A model generated the notes under the pieces. It was not told where the DNA came from. It made no database searches and saw only the letters and a program-made list of their open reading frames with translations. From Viscum album (Eukaryota; Streptophyta; Magnoliopsida; Santalales; Viscaceae), in the NCBI GenBank assembly GCA_963277665.1, contig OY728125.1, positions 1,718,718,889-1,718,782,888 on the forward strand: DNA of 64,000 nt, given 5' to 3'. Shown in pieces: positions 22,515 to 36,260 of this stretch (position 1 is its first letter; each line of letters begins with the position of its first letter). The position numbers were made by a program, and so were the translations under genes.

Positions 22515-25352
22515 AAGAATATGGAATTATTATTATTCTAAATGAAAAAATATTACTTACCTTCTTTTTATAACGATTAACGAAAAATGGGAATGTTACT
22601 CATATGTACATACGACATACTATCTTTATGATAGTAACATACTTCATTTTTAAAAAACTTATATCATGATTTGTCTTAAATATATAATTGTTATACCAAT
22701 ATGGAAATTATTTAATTTCTATTATTCATTAGTTTATTGGTCCCTTATCTAAGTGATAGGATCAAAAAATACAACATCATAACATATATAAAAAACTAAG
22801 TTGTTCTAACTAGAAACCAAACAATGACATGGAAATATTTAATAAATGTGTAATAAAAGGAAATAAGTAAATCATATATTGTATGATATGTATAATTTTA
22901 GTTTTTAATAGACATATAACAAACATATATTTTTTATATAATAGGTTCAGTAGTATATGATGGAAGCGAGACTTTAGGTATCATATTTCTTGTCTCTCTT
23001 TTATTTTGGGTAGGTATATGAAAATTGAATACTCTTTAATTCTATGTGGTGTATATAATTAAGTTCTGAAGTCCTATATAATTAATATACATAATTTCAC
23101 AATATTTAATTATTCATTTTAATTTATTTTTATTGTCATTACAATTCATAATATTTTTAAACTAGCAAGGGATAATTGTCTCATTATTCCTTCTTGGAAT
23201 ATTATGTCATGTTATGTTCATATATTCATTTATGAGGAGTATATACATCCCCTTTGACATAAAATATGATTAATTAATTTATTCTCCTTAAATTTTATGG
23301 TGTATTTATTTTATCCTTTCACGGGAATTGTGATTTATAGTTACTTGAGTAGTATGGTTTTTATTTTGTAATATCCCCATTTAAAGGGTTGTTAATGACT
23401 ATGCTTCTAATGATGATATATGATGATTTATATCTCAATAAACTCATGAAAATTATATTACTTTTTTATTTCAATACAATACATGTTTTTCAATCATTTT
23501 CCTCTCTTTATTTTTTCTTGATTTTAATTTTTTTTATGAAAAAATGAATTTTATACTTCTTCTTCTGAAGCCCTATTTTTATAAAATTATTCATAAAAAT
23601 GTTTTTAACATTCATAAATTTTTTTATTAAGAAACTTTTAGTTAATTATTTATTAAATAAAACAATGTAATCATTATGTTGTATTCTAAACAATTCTGAA
23701 TTTACTTTTTATGAAAAATTTTGATTAATTTTATTTTAACATACACAACATGAATATAATTTACCACCATCATTTCCACTATTCCCATTGAAATTTCATT
23801 ATTATTTTTTTAAGTTTATTTTAAAATAAAAGTATTTCCATATTTTTTTATAATTTTTTTAAATAAAATTATTTTCAAATAATGGTTATTTCCCTCCATA
23901 AATATCTTCAATGCTTTTTAATTATATTATTATATTATTTTAAGGATATTTTTAATTAACTGTATAATTAAAGTGATTTTTTTTGAAAAAAAAATCATGG
24001 TGGAAATGATATTTTCCTCAATAAGTTTTTTGAATGATTTTTAAAGGCTATATTATACGATTTCAATGATATTCACAAACAAATAGATTTTAATAAAATT
24101 TTATATTTAAAAAAAATTCAAAGTGGAAATGATATTTTCCTCAATAAATGATTTAAAATAATTTAGAGCAATTTTCCAATATTTTCCATGTTATTTTAAA
24201 TATATATAATTTATAAAAAAAATCGAATATTTAGTTAAAAATATTTACTCTCAATGAAATTTTATTATCCCTAGAGAAACATTCCAATTGATTTAACTTT
24301 CAACATAAATCTCCATATAAGATGAAATCTATGGATGAAACTTATTCATTAATAGAGATATGAACCTTGTATATCATTCTGATTCTTTCTCATAATGGAT
24401 TACGATAAAAAAATGATTAGGAAACCAATTTATCTTTTATGGTTCATACCATGAAAGACATATTATGAATCCTACTTATATTTATATAGTTTATTATATG
24501 ATGAATTAATGAAATGATTATAAAACTTGTATCATTTTTATAGGATAGGATATGATATAATGTTTATGAAACTTATTTCATTTGATGGGTTGTGATATGA
24601 TGAATTTGTTATTATCTATTCTAACACGTATTTATGATTTCCATTATATGATATGTGGGACCTATACCGACATGTAATGAATTGGATATTGATTTATATA
24701 TCCTAAGAAATAAATAACTTGAATGATGAGTGAACAATGTTTAGTAAGAATCATTTTCCACCTTGATCGTCATGGGAGTGAACCTTTACTATTATTATGT
24801 TATGGATTGTGAACTAATTCCACTATGATAGAATTGGATGTGAACCTTGACTAGTATATTTAATTTTTTATATGATTATGTGTATGACATAATTCAATAT
24901 ATTCTTGCAGCTATAATCTTTTAAAGATCATGTTATTTGAATTCCATATGATACTTTTCTTATGAATTTCTAATCAATATTCAATGTCTCATGATTAAAA
25001 TATTTTAAACAAAAGTATTGGTGTTATAATGTTATTCCCATGATTCCACACCATTATGTTCAAGTTCTATTTACATATATACATTTTTAACCTTTCTAGG
25101 AATATATTCCCACCATTTCTTATGATTCATTTCCCAGTGTTATGAAGAAATGTTTTATGTAAGGTGTGTTTGTAAAGGGTATTGAAGTGGAATATAATAA
25201 TGGTAGATATTGAAGATCTTTGTTCAACTTTAATAATTTTTTACCTAGTCTCCAAATATAGTAAACTATTATGGCCAACCAACATTTTTTTGTTTAATGT
25301 ATTGAATATTCATATAAAAAGTTTTAATATCCATGTATGAAAATACAGGGTG
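22515..25352 (+). repeat. Family-D LTR, 3' part (copy D2)
   Basis: There is no gene in this stretch. It matches 29870-32760 in order, through TTACTCATATGTA near 22596, TTATGTCATGTTATGTTCATAT/TTTATGTCATATTATGTCCCAAT (23205; 30575), ATATACATCCCCTTT/ATACACATACCCTTT, GGGACCTATACCGACATGTAATGAATTGGAT (24657; compare 32008), and GATATTGAAGATCTTTG (25206; compare 32562). It starts abruptly at the end of LTR A, so its 5' part is missing. Its end near 25352 is set by the primer-like AGGTATTTGATA that follows. Confidence 0.55.
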
Positions 25353-28100
25353 AATATTATAGGTATTTGATAACATGATTAGTTATCCTCTGGAAACTGT
25401 GTCAAGAAAACAATATTCAGATACCTATGATTATTTTAAAGTATATGTCTATGAAAATCTATAAGGAAAATTATGTTATATTATAGAAAAATGACTTGTA
25501 ATTTTTTGTAAAGGATAGGGTATGTGGTTTGCATGAAATTGTATCCCTAACTACATAAAAAGGTAGATGTGTATCTAGAATGAAGAAACCAAATGGTCAT
25601 AACTATGGAATGGTCACATTGAGCTAAACACAATCATCAACTAGTGTATGATAGCAAGCCTTTCTCCAAAACTCTTTGGACACTCTTGGGGTATATTCTT
25701 TGTAAATTAAAAACACTTTCTAAACCATCATGAATGAGTAAAATATATGATGACTATGAATGACCATGGATAATCCTTTGTTTCCATAAATGTAAATCAT
25801 TTTTAGAGTATTTCTAAATCCTATAATGTATTCTTTAATAATTTGGTGATTATCTAATATGATTATTGTTGAAAAAAAAAGATTTTTAGTTATAGACAAT
25901 GATGGGAACTAGAATCAACATCGTTAACATTTAATTTGATATAAAATTTAATGCTGATAATCTAAATGGGAGGATTAAATTAGTGAAGTATACTGTTACC
26001 ATCCCTTATCAGTTAACACTGAACGGGATTAATGATGTGAACCATAGAAAACTCTCTGACTCACAAAATAATATATTTGTAGAGTTTACTGGGAGTTAGG
26101 GTAATGGAGACCCTATAAGAAAGAAGATTCAGTTTCCTATATATAAATAATATTTAATGAAGATGTTAAGGTAATTTCAATGTGGTATGAGAGATGATTT
26201 TTGGGGAGGAAATAGAATGAAAAATTTTAATTCACTACAAAGGAGAAATTTAATATTATATTAATGTAATGGATGAGGATAAAATACATGCTATGGTATC
26301 ATCAACTTTTTAATGTTTTAAATACGGAATGTATGGGTACTATGATAATGGATTTCCAATTAGTAACTATAATTAATATAATAAAAATGCTTGTTTGAGT
26401 TATAGTCATATGGATGATGATAAAAAAAATTTAATTGACATGTGATAGGAAGGATGTGTTAAGGAATAAGACAAAAAATCCTAGTTAATGGGTAGGTAAA
26501 GAAGTATGTCAATTAAAGTGATTATGTATTAGATTTCGTGAACGATATTATAAAAATAAACAAATATTTAAATATTTTTTATTATATATCTTTTTATAAT
26601 GATATAATAGAATATATTTAACAGTAATATTGTCCTAGAAAAGTGTTTTAATGTAAAGGTAGTTTATTACAGGAAACAAGTTATTATATTAACGAAACCA
26701 TTAAGATGTTCATAGGGATGAAAAAATGGTGTTTAGTTTGGATAAAGAGATGATTGGTATAGACAATGAAAAACTGAAAATAATGGTGGGATCAAAAATA
26801 ATAAAGGAATTTTTTTGAAAATGTTCTTTATGACATCACTGATAGAGGTTACAAATTTTTTGGATATGTTGTGTATTTTCAATAATAAATGGTTTTATTC
26901 ATTGAATAATGAGTAATGTATGTTTTAGTTTAGATTTTATGGTGATTTTAGTTTAATCATTAATTAAGAGAATATATAACCATGGTTTTTACATATTTTC
27001 CATGTGAACAATAAGATATGGTAAATAATACTAAAGGGATTAATGTTTAGTTTATTTTAGATTATTTAGTAGCCTGATTTATAAATTTTAATTTTTTGAA
27101 GTTTAATAAGGTTTAAAATTTATGGATTATTTTATGTTGAACTTTGGATGAGGTTTTAGATGTTTATATATTAATTCAATATACAAATATGAATCAATAT
27201 TGGATATCTATTGTAAAATTTTCTTTGACAATAAATAAAAGGAATGTCTTATCATTTTATTATGTATTTTTTTAGTGCTTTGGAGAACTAAAAAAGTCAT
27301 ATAACTGAGTAATAGATGAAGTAAATTTTTATGGAAGCACAACAAAAGGTAAATATATTTCATATAGTAAAATGGAAATATAATTCCTTTGTTTATCAGT
27401 ACCTTTTAAAATCTGGTTCATATCATGATGGTTTCCAGTATATTGGTGGTTCCACTAAGCCTCTATAGTGATTGAGAAGTGCTCTATTAATCAATCTTGA
27501 TGAACTACATTCCATATACATAACATTCATTAATCCCAGTAGGTATAGAACTAGATAATTATGTTATTTATTAGTATAAAACAGTAAATATTTTGGATCA
27601 TTAGACATTTTAAAAAACAATATTTCTCATCGTGTCATTGTTTTCTGGTGAAACCTTTAGCTTTTGTAAAAAATATGGGAAGCTACATATGTAATGATGT
27701 AGAACTGTCTACATTTTTTTGGAACCAAACTAATGAATTTTCATGGTGAAAATCATTCTATGGGTTGTGGTACAATGAAGAATGCTAATATGTTTTGAAA
27801 TATTTTTTTCAATTATCTTTATTCTTTTTGGTATTTTCAGTTACATTGAACACCGACATTACTATGTCTTATACACAACCATAAGATTAAAAGTAGTTGT
27901 TCATACTATTTTAATATATTTATATGATACTAATCACCAAGATATTGAAGTAATATATATGAATAGGATTCAATAATTTTTTAAATTACATGGTTTAAAT
28001 ATTTTTATAAATTAATTCTATGGTGACCAACTAATTTATAATAAAAATATAAACTATCTGATATTAATGAAAATGAAATTATAAAAAAACTATTTATATG
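25353..28100. other. Interior between two family-D LTRs, unrecognised
   Basis: This would be the inside of a plus-strand Gypsy element if D2 and D3 are its LTRs. AGGTATTTGAT at about 25358 resembles a decayed tRNA-Met primer site. No gag or pol motif could be read in any frame. It is extremely AT-rich and full of stops; the 64-codon frame at 27782 is chance. The length (~2.7 kb) is too short for a complete Gypsy interior. Confidence 0.3.
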
Positions 28101-31100
28101 AAAAATGAATGTTTACTTAAATAAATTAAGAAAAAAAATAATTGTTTAATATTTTAATGAAATTTATATAGTAAATATTTAATTATATATTTAACATTAA
28201 TCATAGTTGACTTCAAGAAAAGGGATAAGATAAAATACAATTTTATACTTAAAAACATAATTTTAAATAAAGTATTTTTGCCACATTTTTTCGAATGATT
28301 ATAATTTAAAATACATATTTTAACATTTATAAAATTTATTTGACTATAATAATGTACATTTTTAGTCATAATTTAATAATTAACTTAAATATAATTTTTG
28401 AAACTTTGATGAAATGATTAATTTTTTTTCCAAATTGAAAAATGTATATTTTTAACATAAAAATTAATTTTAGATTTAATTATTGTTAAATTAAAAGGGT
28501 ATCATATGTTTATTTTGAATTAAAATTAGTTAAATAATTCATTTTTTATCAATTTTTTTTCATAAAAATCATTTTCATATTGAATTTAGATATAAAAACC
28601 TTGTAAACATTGGAACAATTTCATTTTGAAAACCCCAAATTCTCATCACATATATCAGATATATTTTTAATAAAAATTTACACTATTGTAAAATTAATTT
28701 TGCGAAAAATTATTAAATATTTTGAATAATCATAATTTATTATACAAAATAAGGTTAAATATTTTATTTAACAAAATGTATAGTGAAAACATTGCAAAAA
28801 TATTTACCACGATTAAGGTAAAAAATTGTTTACTTTGGGATAAACTCTGAATATGATGGTTAATATGAAATAAAGACATGTATAAAATATATTTTACGAA
28901 AATATTTAGACCCTATAATTTCTAAGGATCTAGATTAATATATTTTACATCCATTATTAAATTGAAAAATGTGAGTACACATTTTTTTTATTATAAATTA
29001 CATGTGTTCTACTCACATCAGCTATAAATAGACACAAAAAATCCTTTCCTCCTCACACATTAAAACCCTTTTGGGAATTACATGAACATGAAAAAAATAC
29101 TTACAATCATCCCTCATAAAAAATTAGAAGCCTTATATCAAGAAATAATATATCCTACGAAATAATTTGGTTCAACCCTATGGAGGATACCTAAATAAGA
29201 GGCAATTCTCATCGGTGAAAATTTTTATTTTATTTATTTCTCCACCTATAGAAATTATTTTTAAATCATTATATTATAATAAAATCAATATATTACATTT
29301 TCATATTTTTTTTACGTACAAATAATTACTTGAATCCACAAAACCTTTCATGAAATGGGTTATGAAATCATCTCTCATATGTATAGTGGACTACCGCCAC
29401 ACACACAGAAGTCGTTTGTTTTTTTCATTACCACTTCTCATGGGTGAGTATGATGATTTAAAAAATTTATATTTATGATATTTATTAAATAATTATATAT
29501 TTTGATTCATTATATAATATATTAATTTTTTTACTTTCCATTCCATAGGGGACATAATAATTTTTCTCACGTGTATGATGAACAATAGTCTTGTGAAGTG
29601 ATGTTATTTGGTTTTTACTAACACTTATCATGGGAGATAATGAATATATGAGATATATATTAAATAATATTTAATTAATATATGAGATATTAATTTAACA
29701 ATAATGATATTCATGACATTTTTAATATTATGAAAAGATAGTATATCATTTTCTTATCTACCCTTTCAATCACTGAATGATGATAATGTTTTTCCTATAC
29801 ATATTGACTAAACCTTCATGAATCGATGTGGCAATATATGTTCATCACAAAACCAGATGGATGATAGGAATAAGAGTATTTATATAAATAATATAATATT
29901 ATTATCATTATTATCATTATTATATTTTAATTACCTCATTTCTATAATGATTGTTGAAAATAGAAACGTTACTCATGTGTATGTATGTCTTAACATCTTC
30001 ATGAAGGTGAAATATTTCACTACACTAAAAAATCCCAAATTATTATACTTAAAAGTATAATTGATGAATATATATGATAATTATTTCATTATTTTTATTG
30101 TGGATAAAATAGTACCATGATCAAATTGAGAGGATTGAAAATAAAAAATCATTACATATAAGAAAAATAAAGAACTTATATCCCGAAACATAAAGATAAT
30201 AAGGAATTGTTAATAAACTGATCAAAAAGGCCATAAGTAAATAATATATGGTATTATAAACCTTTTTGTAGTAATTTTTTATATCTATAGTAATATTATA
30301 TTTTTATAGTGGATGTTAGAATGTGTGTGAAGGAAGTCAAGACATTATGTATGGGATTTATTGTTTCTCATTTATTTATGAGAGGCATACAAAAAATCAC
30401 CATTATTTTTTAATAGTGGGGTTTGTAATCCAAATATTCAATTACATATATTTTATATAATTATATTTAAGATATTTAAAGATTCCAATGATGTTATTGT
30501 TTATTTGGGGATATGATTCAAAATATTCATAATGTGGTGCGGGATTTCTAATCAATTTTCCTTTATTGACATTTATGTCATATTATGTCCCAATATTGTT
30601 TTCTGAGGTGTATACACATACCCTTTAAAAATTAATAGAGTTAATATATTTGTTCTGGTGATGTTGTATATATCATTTAATTTTAACTTTCATGTGTCTT
30701 AATATTCAATGTTACCGAAGTGGTAAGGGTATTATGTTGCAATCTCATTATTTATCATGATTACTCATGATTATGATAAAATATTATGATAAATATATCA
30801 ATAAACACTTTTATTTGTTATCCTATATTTATTAAGAGAAAATATAGTCTTCCCTTTATTTCGCCTATTTATGTATGCATGAACTCAAATTTATGTTTGT
30901 ACAAAAAAAATTCATTACAACATTAACATATAAAACCATTATTTGAAAAAAAAAATTATATTTTCAAATGATTTATTTATTAATTTTTTAAACTTATTTT
31001 ACTTTAAAAAATTAATAGAATCAACATATTTATTTCCAAATAATTCACATTCATATTTTACAATAAATGTGAAATAGATGTTTATTTTTTTATGTATGAA

Positions 31101-32770
31101 TTGAATATAAATTTCCTCCATCGAGATCGTTAATTTATTTTTTTCATCCATTTTATTTATTCAATGTTTTTTCAAAGAAAGTTTTTTAAAAGTTGTTTTT
31201 ATGAATTTTTAGTTGTAAAAAATTATATTCAAATAAAGGTTAATTTCCTCATAAAAAATTTTAAATGTTTTTAGAAACATCCTTTATATGGTTCAAGGTT
31301 ATTATAAAATAAAAGAATTTTCAAATTTCTTCATTTTTGAAATGTGTTTTCATTATAAAAAAATTATAATTTCATCAAAAAGTTTTATAAATTTCTTTCT
31401 ATGTTTTTGTTATATGTTTTCAAGGTAATTTTTAAAGAATATGATGTTTAAAATGTTTTATGTTTTAAAAACTATTTTGTAAGAGGAAATGATATTATCC
31501 TCAATAAATTTCAGAAAAAAATTAAATATTCTTATATAAGAATTCAATTTTATTTAAAAATAAACTTTTTTTTAGTAAAAATATAAATTTTTAGATTTAA
31601 AATATTATTTTCAATGTAATTTATTTTCTCCAAATAAATAATACATGTGATTTCCATTTAAAAATAATTTCCTATTTAATATGTCATCATTTTATGTAGC
31701 TTATGTTTTTTTGGGAATATAAACTAAGGATACAATTCAAAAACACTATCAAAAGGTTTTATGAATAAAATATTTTTATGATACAAATTTCTCTTCCATG
31801 GTTTATACCATTATAAATTTCTTATGAAACCTGCTTGTTTATTCATGGGATATTCTAAGATGAGATGAGGAAATGGGTATTAAACCTATCTATTTTATAT
31901 AGGTCTTGATAAGATGGCTTTTTTTATGAAACCAATTTAATTTAATTGTATTTGATATGATGATTTTTTTTGATCTTGTCGAACACATATGAATGATTTT
32001 CATTATGTAACAGATGAGACCTATATCATCCTCTAATGAATTGGATAAAAATATATATCAAATTAGATAGATCATACTAGAATAGAGAGTGATCCTAGTT
32101 TAGGAATGCCCATATTCTTTGATGATAGTTTGGGGAGGGAGCCTTGAGTACAATAATGGTTTTTTTAGTGAACCCATTCAACTATGATATTCATGTAAGT
32201 TATCATTGCCTTCTATGGATATTATTTTCAATTATTATTTGTATGCAATAATTTTATGTCTTATATTAATGTTATCCTATTATAGATCATGTTCTTTTTT
32301 CCCTATGATTCAAGTTGTATGAATTGACAATAATCCTTCAATGGCTCGTTATTATGATCCATAATATATAGGTTTTGGTTTTTATAGGTAATACTCAACT
32401 TCTCGTATATTTATGTTCATGTTATTCCTACATATCTCTCATTTTTACCCTTAATAAGTATATGATCTCAACATATAATGTAATTCCATTTTATATCTTA
32501 TTATAATTGTTTTAAATAGGTTAATTGTGAATAGTAATTAATTGGATAAACTTTTATCTGATATTTTAAAGATCTTTCATCAAAATAGATGATTTTATAC
32601 CTAGTCTTCGATGACCATAAACTATTATAGCCCTCAAGAGCGTTATTTTTTAATGTATTGAATATTTATATAAGATTATTTACAATACATATATGAAATT
32701 CTCTGGGCACTAATTATATACCATCCACGTGTTGTGGAAATGGGAAACAAATCACTTTTTTTAAAGAGGT
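28100..32770 (+). repeat. Family-D LTR (copy D3)
   Basis: The copy shows a TATA box at 29023 followed by the pyrimidine-rich leader CCTTTCCTCCTCACACATT, decayed sub-repeats near 29370, 29565 and 29960, and the conserved 3' part (about 30550-32700) shared with D1 and D2. The 5' edge is uncertain; about 28100 is inferred from the ~4.7-kb LTR length of the minus-strand copy at 55250-59944. No coding sequence is present. Confidence 0.45.
29023..29030 (+). promoter_or_regulatory. TATA box of LTR copy D3
   Basis: TATAAATA in the context GCTATAAATAGACAC, followed 15-30 bases on by CCTTTCCTCCTCACACATT, the layout of the box at 849. Confidence 0.5.
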
Positions 32771-34228
32771 GGCAATCTGGATGTACGCATAAAAATGTTA
32801 GTGTTTTCAATGAATTGGGAGGTAAAAATTATATATTGCTTTTCCAAAATAATTAATACATCATGAATATAATATAAATATTTATATATATAATACTTGA
32901 TTACATCCCATAATTAAATTCAATAACACAAAATGATTTACATCGGTTTGTGATGTGGTAGTCATCCGTACACACGAAAGATGGTTTTGATATCCATTTG
33001 ATGGAAGAGGAGAGGAATGTAGTTTATTCCATTTATATAATACAATATCAGTATGTGGAACATATTTTGGATATTATATCATCATTTTTGAATATATTTT
33101 AAGTAGGTAAAATAATAAATAAATAAATAAATCCTCAGTTCATATCAATACCTCTTCTTGTGACAACATCATTAGGTTTTCAACAAAAGCCTTATGAGGA
33201 GGGTTTCACACTAAATAATGGAATATTTAATGTATAATGATATTATGGAAGGTATGGGGGATTTTATTTGAGTTCTATAAGGATATTTAAGTGTAAAAAT
33301 GGAGGGGTGTGGGAGCCCTTTTATTATAGAGAAGGTGGGAATTTTGTAAATACCGAAAACATTCAATAATGAGAAGAAACACTCAAGTAATGTGCTACAA
33401 AAATTGATAAATAATGTTTTGAATGGAATATAAGTTCAATATAAACCTCCAAACATAAAGAAGAAACATTTTTAAACAATTTATTCTCTTTAACATTATG
33501 GTTACTCCCTTTTACAATATTTCTTTTCCCCAGAGCAACTAGTTATCATCACCTTGGTAATTTATCATTTAATACTGAAAATTAAACATTGAATTTTAGA
33601 TAATTTTAAAAAAAATGACTCTAAATATGATATCAACTTTTTAAAAAATATTATTTGTGATGAAAATTAATATTAACACAGGGACATGTAGAATGGAAAA
33701 CAACATTTCTACGTTAATCGAGATAAAAACTTTTTATTTTTTTACTACCCATTATGATCAAAATTTTATTTTACCTTCATAAAAACTCTTATTTATCTTT
33801 ATTATAAATATGGAATTCATTTTATCACATTAAATTACCATAATTTTAATTATATAAGTTAATATTAAACCCATGAGAAACAATGACATTTTGATATTAG
33901 TAATATTTGTTTCTATGAAATATATGATCTTATATTAGCTATATGACTATGAATAATCCTTATAGGAATTTTTATTCTTATAAAAAGATTTAAAATAATT
34001 ATATTTAATTTAATTATTTTCATTAATGTTGAAATGGTTTGTTTCTTCTATGTTAAATAATGTTTTGGTTTTGGGTGTTAGAGGTTCTTGGAGGAGGTCT
34101 AAATATGATATGGAGTACTTTTGATGCTAAAATATGGAAGAATAAGAAGAATTAAATGTTGTGTAAATTAAACATCACCACCACAATAACTATTTTTTAT
34201 TTCCAAACACTTATAAGGGGATGTGATA
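32770..34228 (-). repeat. Family-D LTR start, inverted (copy D4)
   Basis: On the minus strand the LTR appears to start near 34228 as TATCACATCCCC after GTGAGGAT. This is comparable with GGGAGAA-TGTAACATCCC at 59951-59934. It has a TATA box at 33328-33321 followed by a CTCCCACACCCCTCCA leader, and a sub-repeat core near 32942-32990. It is cut off where it meets the end of D3. About 33400-34200 shows nothing else. Confidence 0.45.
33321..33328 (-). promoter_or_regulatory. TATA-like box of LTR copy D4
   Basis: The minus strand reads TCTATAATAAAAGGG followed by a C-rich leader and TTTTTACAC, paralleling TTATAAAAGTGAACCTCC...CTTTACAC at 849. Confidence 0.4.
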
Positions 34229-36260
34229 ATCCTCACAAATGTACAATTTAATCCCTAACAGATATGACATTTATTTGGAAGAACAATATGAGATGATTGG
34301 AATAAAACACTCCTAACATTATCAATGGATTAAAGCTTACCTGAGTTCCATGATTGTCCCCCATGATTTCTTCATAATGTTTACACAAGATGTCCCAAGA
34401 CTACATATATTCATCCAAGTTAATATTCCCCATGTTGATTCATCTAATCATGCTATTTTTCTACCTGTCAATCTAATTACCTTTCCCCTTTTTCATTTCC
34501 ACTCTAAGAAATTTCCCAAAAATTTGGTTCATCACATCTTGTGGTGCCCTAATATACTGTAATTTTGCAACCATTTCTTCATTTGAGTGAAGAATAAGAT
34601 CCATTTGATTCATCACTAATGCATTCTGATTCTGTGAGTCAATAGATGTATCAGTCTCATGTTGATACCCATGAGGTTGAGATGGTCATAGATACTCCCT
34701 CTATAGCCTAAAAGTATGTGCATCCTTCGATGGGGGAGGGTCAACATCAACATGTTTCCCCTGACCAATGTCTTCTGGAGAGAGAGAAACCTTGGTGAGC
34801 ATGTCATCACCTTTACATGTCTTCAAAAACAATTTACATTTACTTGTGGACCAAGTTACTGGAGGACTGGGGAAGTTAGAATAGTCTTTTCATGGGTGCG
34901 TCCTCTGGGTATGCATGAGAAATCCTTATAAATCTATAATGGTGTTTTGTCCTACATAGAAGAGGATATAAAATAATCCTCTACAATCCCCACTTTGTTG
35001 GACTCACAAGGATAGTTTGTAGCTGAGTCCATATCAATATAGATGACCACCCCTCCCATAGCAAAATCCTCACAGGGGCCGGCCTCCATAACAATACCTT
35101 CACCGAGAGCATGACACCCACCTTCTCCCAAAACATTAAATTGATTTTGAGATTACTTGAAACTCCACCTAGATTTTTCCTTCACAACATAGGATGCTTT
35201 TTCCTACATGGCCAGCACTAAGATGGCAAGACCTATTAGCTGTACAAAGCCACAACCCATGTATTTAAAATTCATATGACTGTCATCCCATACAAATTTT
35301 TTGGGATCCTCATCCATGGTTGTTTTCGTAGAAACCTCATTCACAGATGCCTCCTTGAGGGGGACCAGTCGCATGCCCATACAGACATCTAAGTGCACCT
35401 CCCTATCCTTTTTCAAATCTACTTATTTAATCATACCTTCCTTCATGTTGATCCCATCCCTTCTATCAGGAAGATCACCAAAAGAACATGGAGCACCCAA
35501 GTCTTTTTTCATGTGGTTGAAAATATCCGAAATTTTTTGTTCAGTTGAGGGTCATTTGAAACCTTCTAGGGAACCCCAATTATATCCATGTAAAAAAACT
35601 ACACTGGTAACTTTTAGATATATTAAATCCATTGATAAAAACTCTATAGTACATTCTCTCTATAGATATTGAGATTATGAACTTCCGCTAAATTCATATT
35701 AACACCATAAGTCTCTATAGTAAATCCAGATTCTCTCTAAGTAGTAGGAACAACCTCCCCATGATAAGAATGGCTACGATGGCATAAAAGTGATAAATTC
35801 CCCAAGAATTTACATGAAGAAAAATAGTCTGACCATGATTCAAAAAACACTGATTTTCTACACATAAAATCCTCCCCAATTGTGATTCTTATCTAATATA
35901 CCATAGGCATTTAAACATCTACATCCACACATTTGTTGTGAGATATAGTCACACACTGAGTAGGTATGGCTATCCAAACACAAGACACCCCTGACCAGAT
36001 TTCTTAATATTTTAATAATTGTGTTTTTTTAAAGGATGGGGGAGACCATAAAAACATACTTGGCAACCAAGGTCTTGTTGATGAGCGCTAAAGCTTCTGG
36101 GAACTCTGAGAGTGAAAGAGAAAGATTAGTTAATCCGATGTAAAGATTGGGAAAATTAGGGAAGAACTCAATTTCAAGGAAATGTGGGATGAATTCTCGA
36201 TTGGGTAGAGGAGAGAAGGTGGGATAGAATCTGAGTGGTCCCTCCCCCTATGGTGGGGGA
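34229..36260 (-). pseudogene. Decayed minus-strand coding block, possibly LINE ORF1-like
   Basis: The block is less AT-rich than its surroundings and has several minus-strand open pieces (35416-35204; 34810-34616; a third frame reads on over 34790-34330 with few stops). The minus strand shows LGAPCSFGDLPD...VDLKKDREVHLDV, then FKYMGCG followed by a GLAILVLAM/GHLSAGH segment. This order loosely recalls plant L1 ORF1 proteins, where a DUF4283 domain is followed by a CCHC knuckle, but the cysteines are not convincingly in place. It could equally be a gag-like or captured gene fragment. I infer only that this was once coding on the minus strand. Confidence 0.3.

Noticed and set aside
25353..28100. 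Coding interior of a complete Gypsy element between copies D2 and D3
   Set aside because: The position suggests an interior, but no gag or pol motif could be read in any frame, so no coding feature is claimed.
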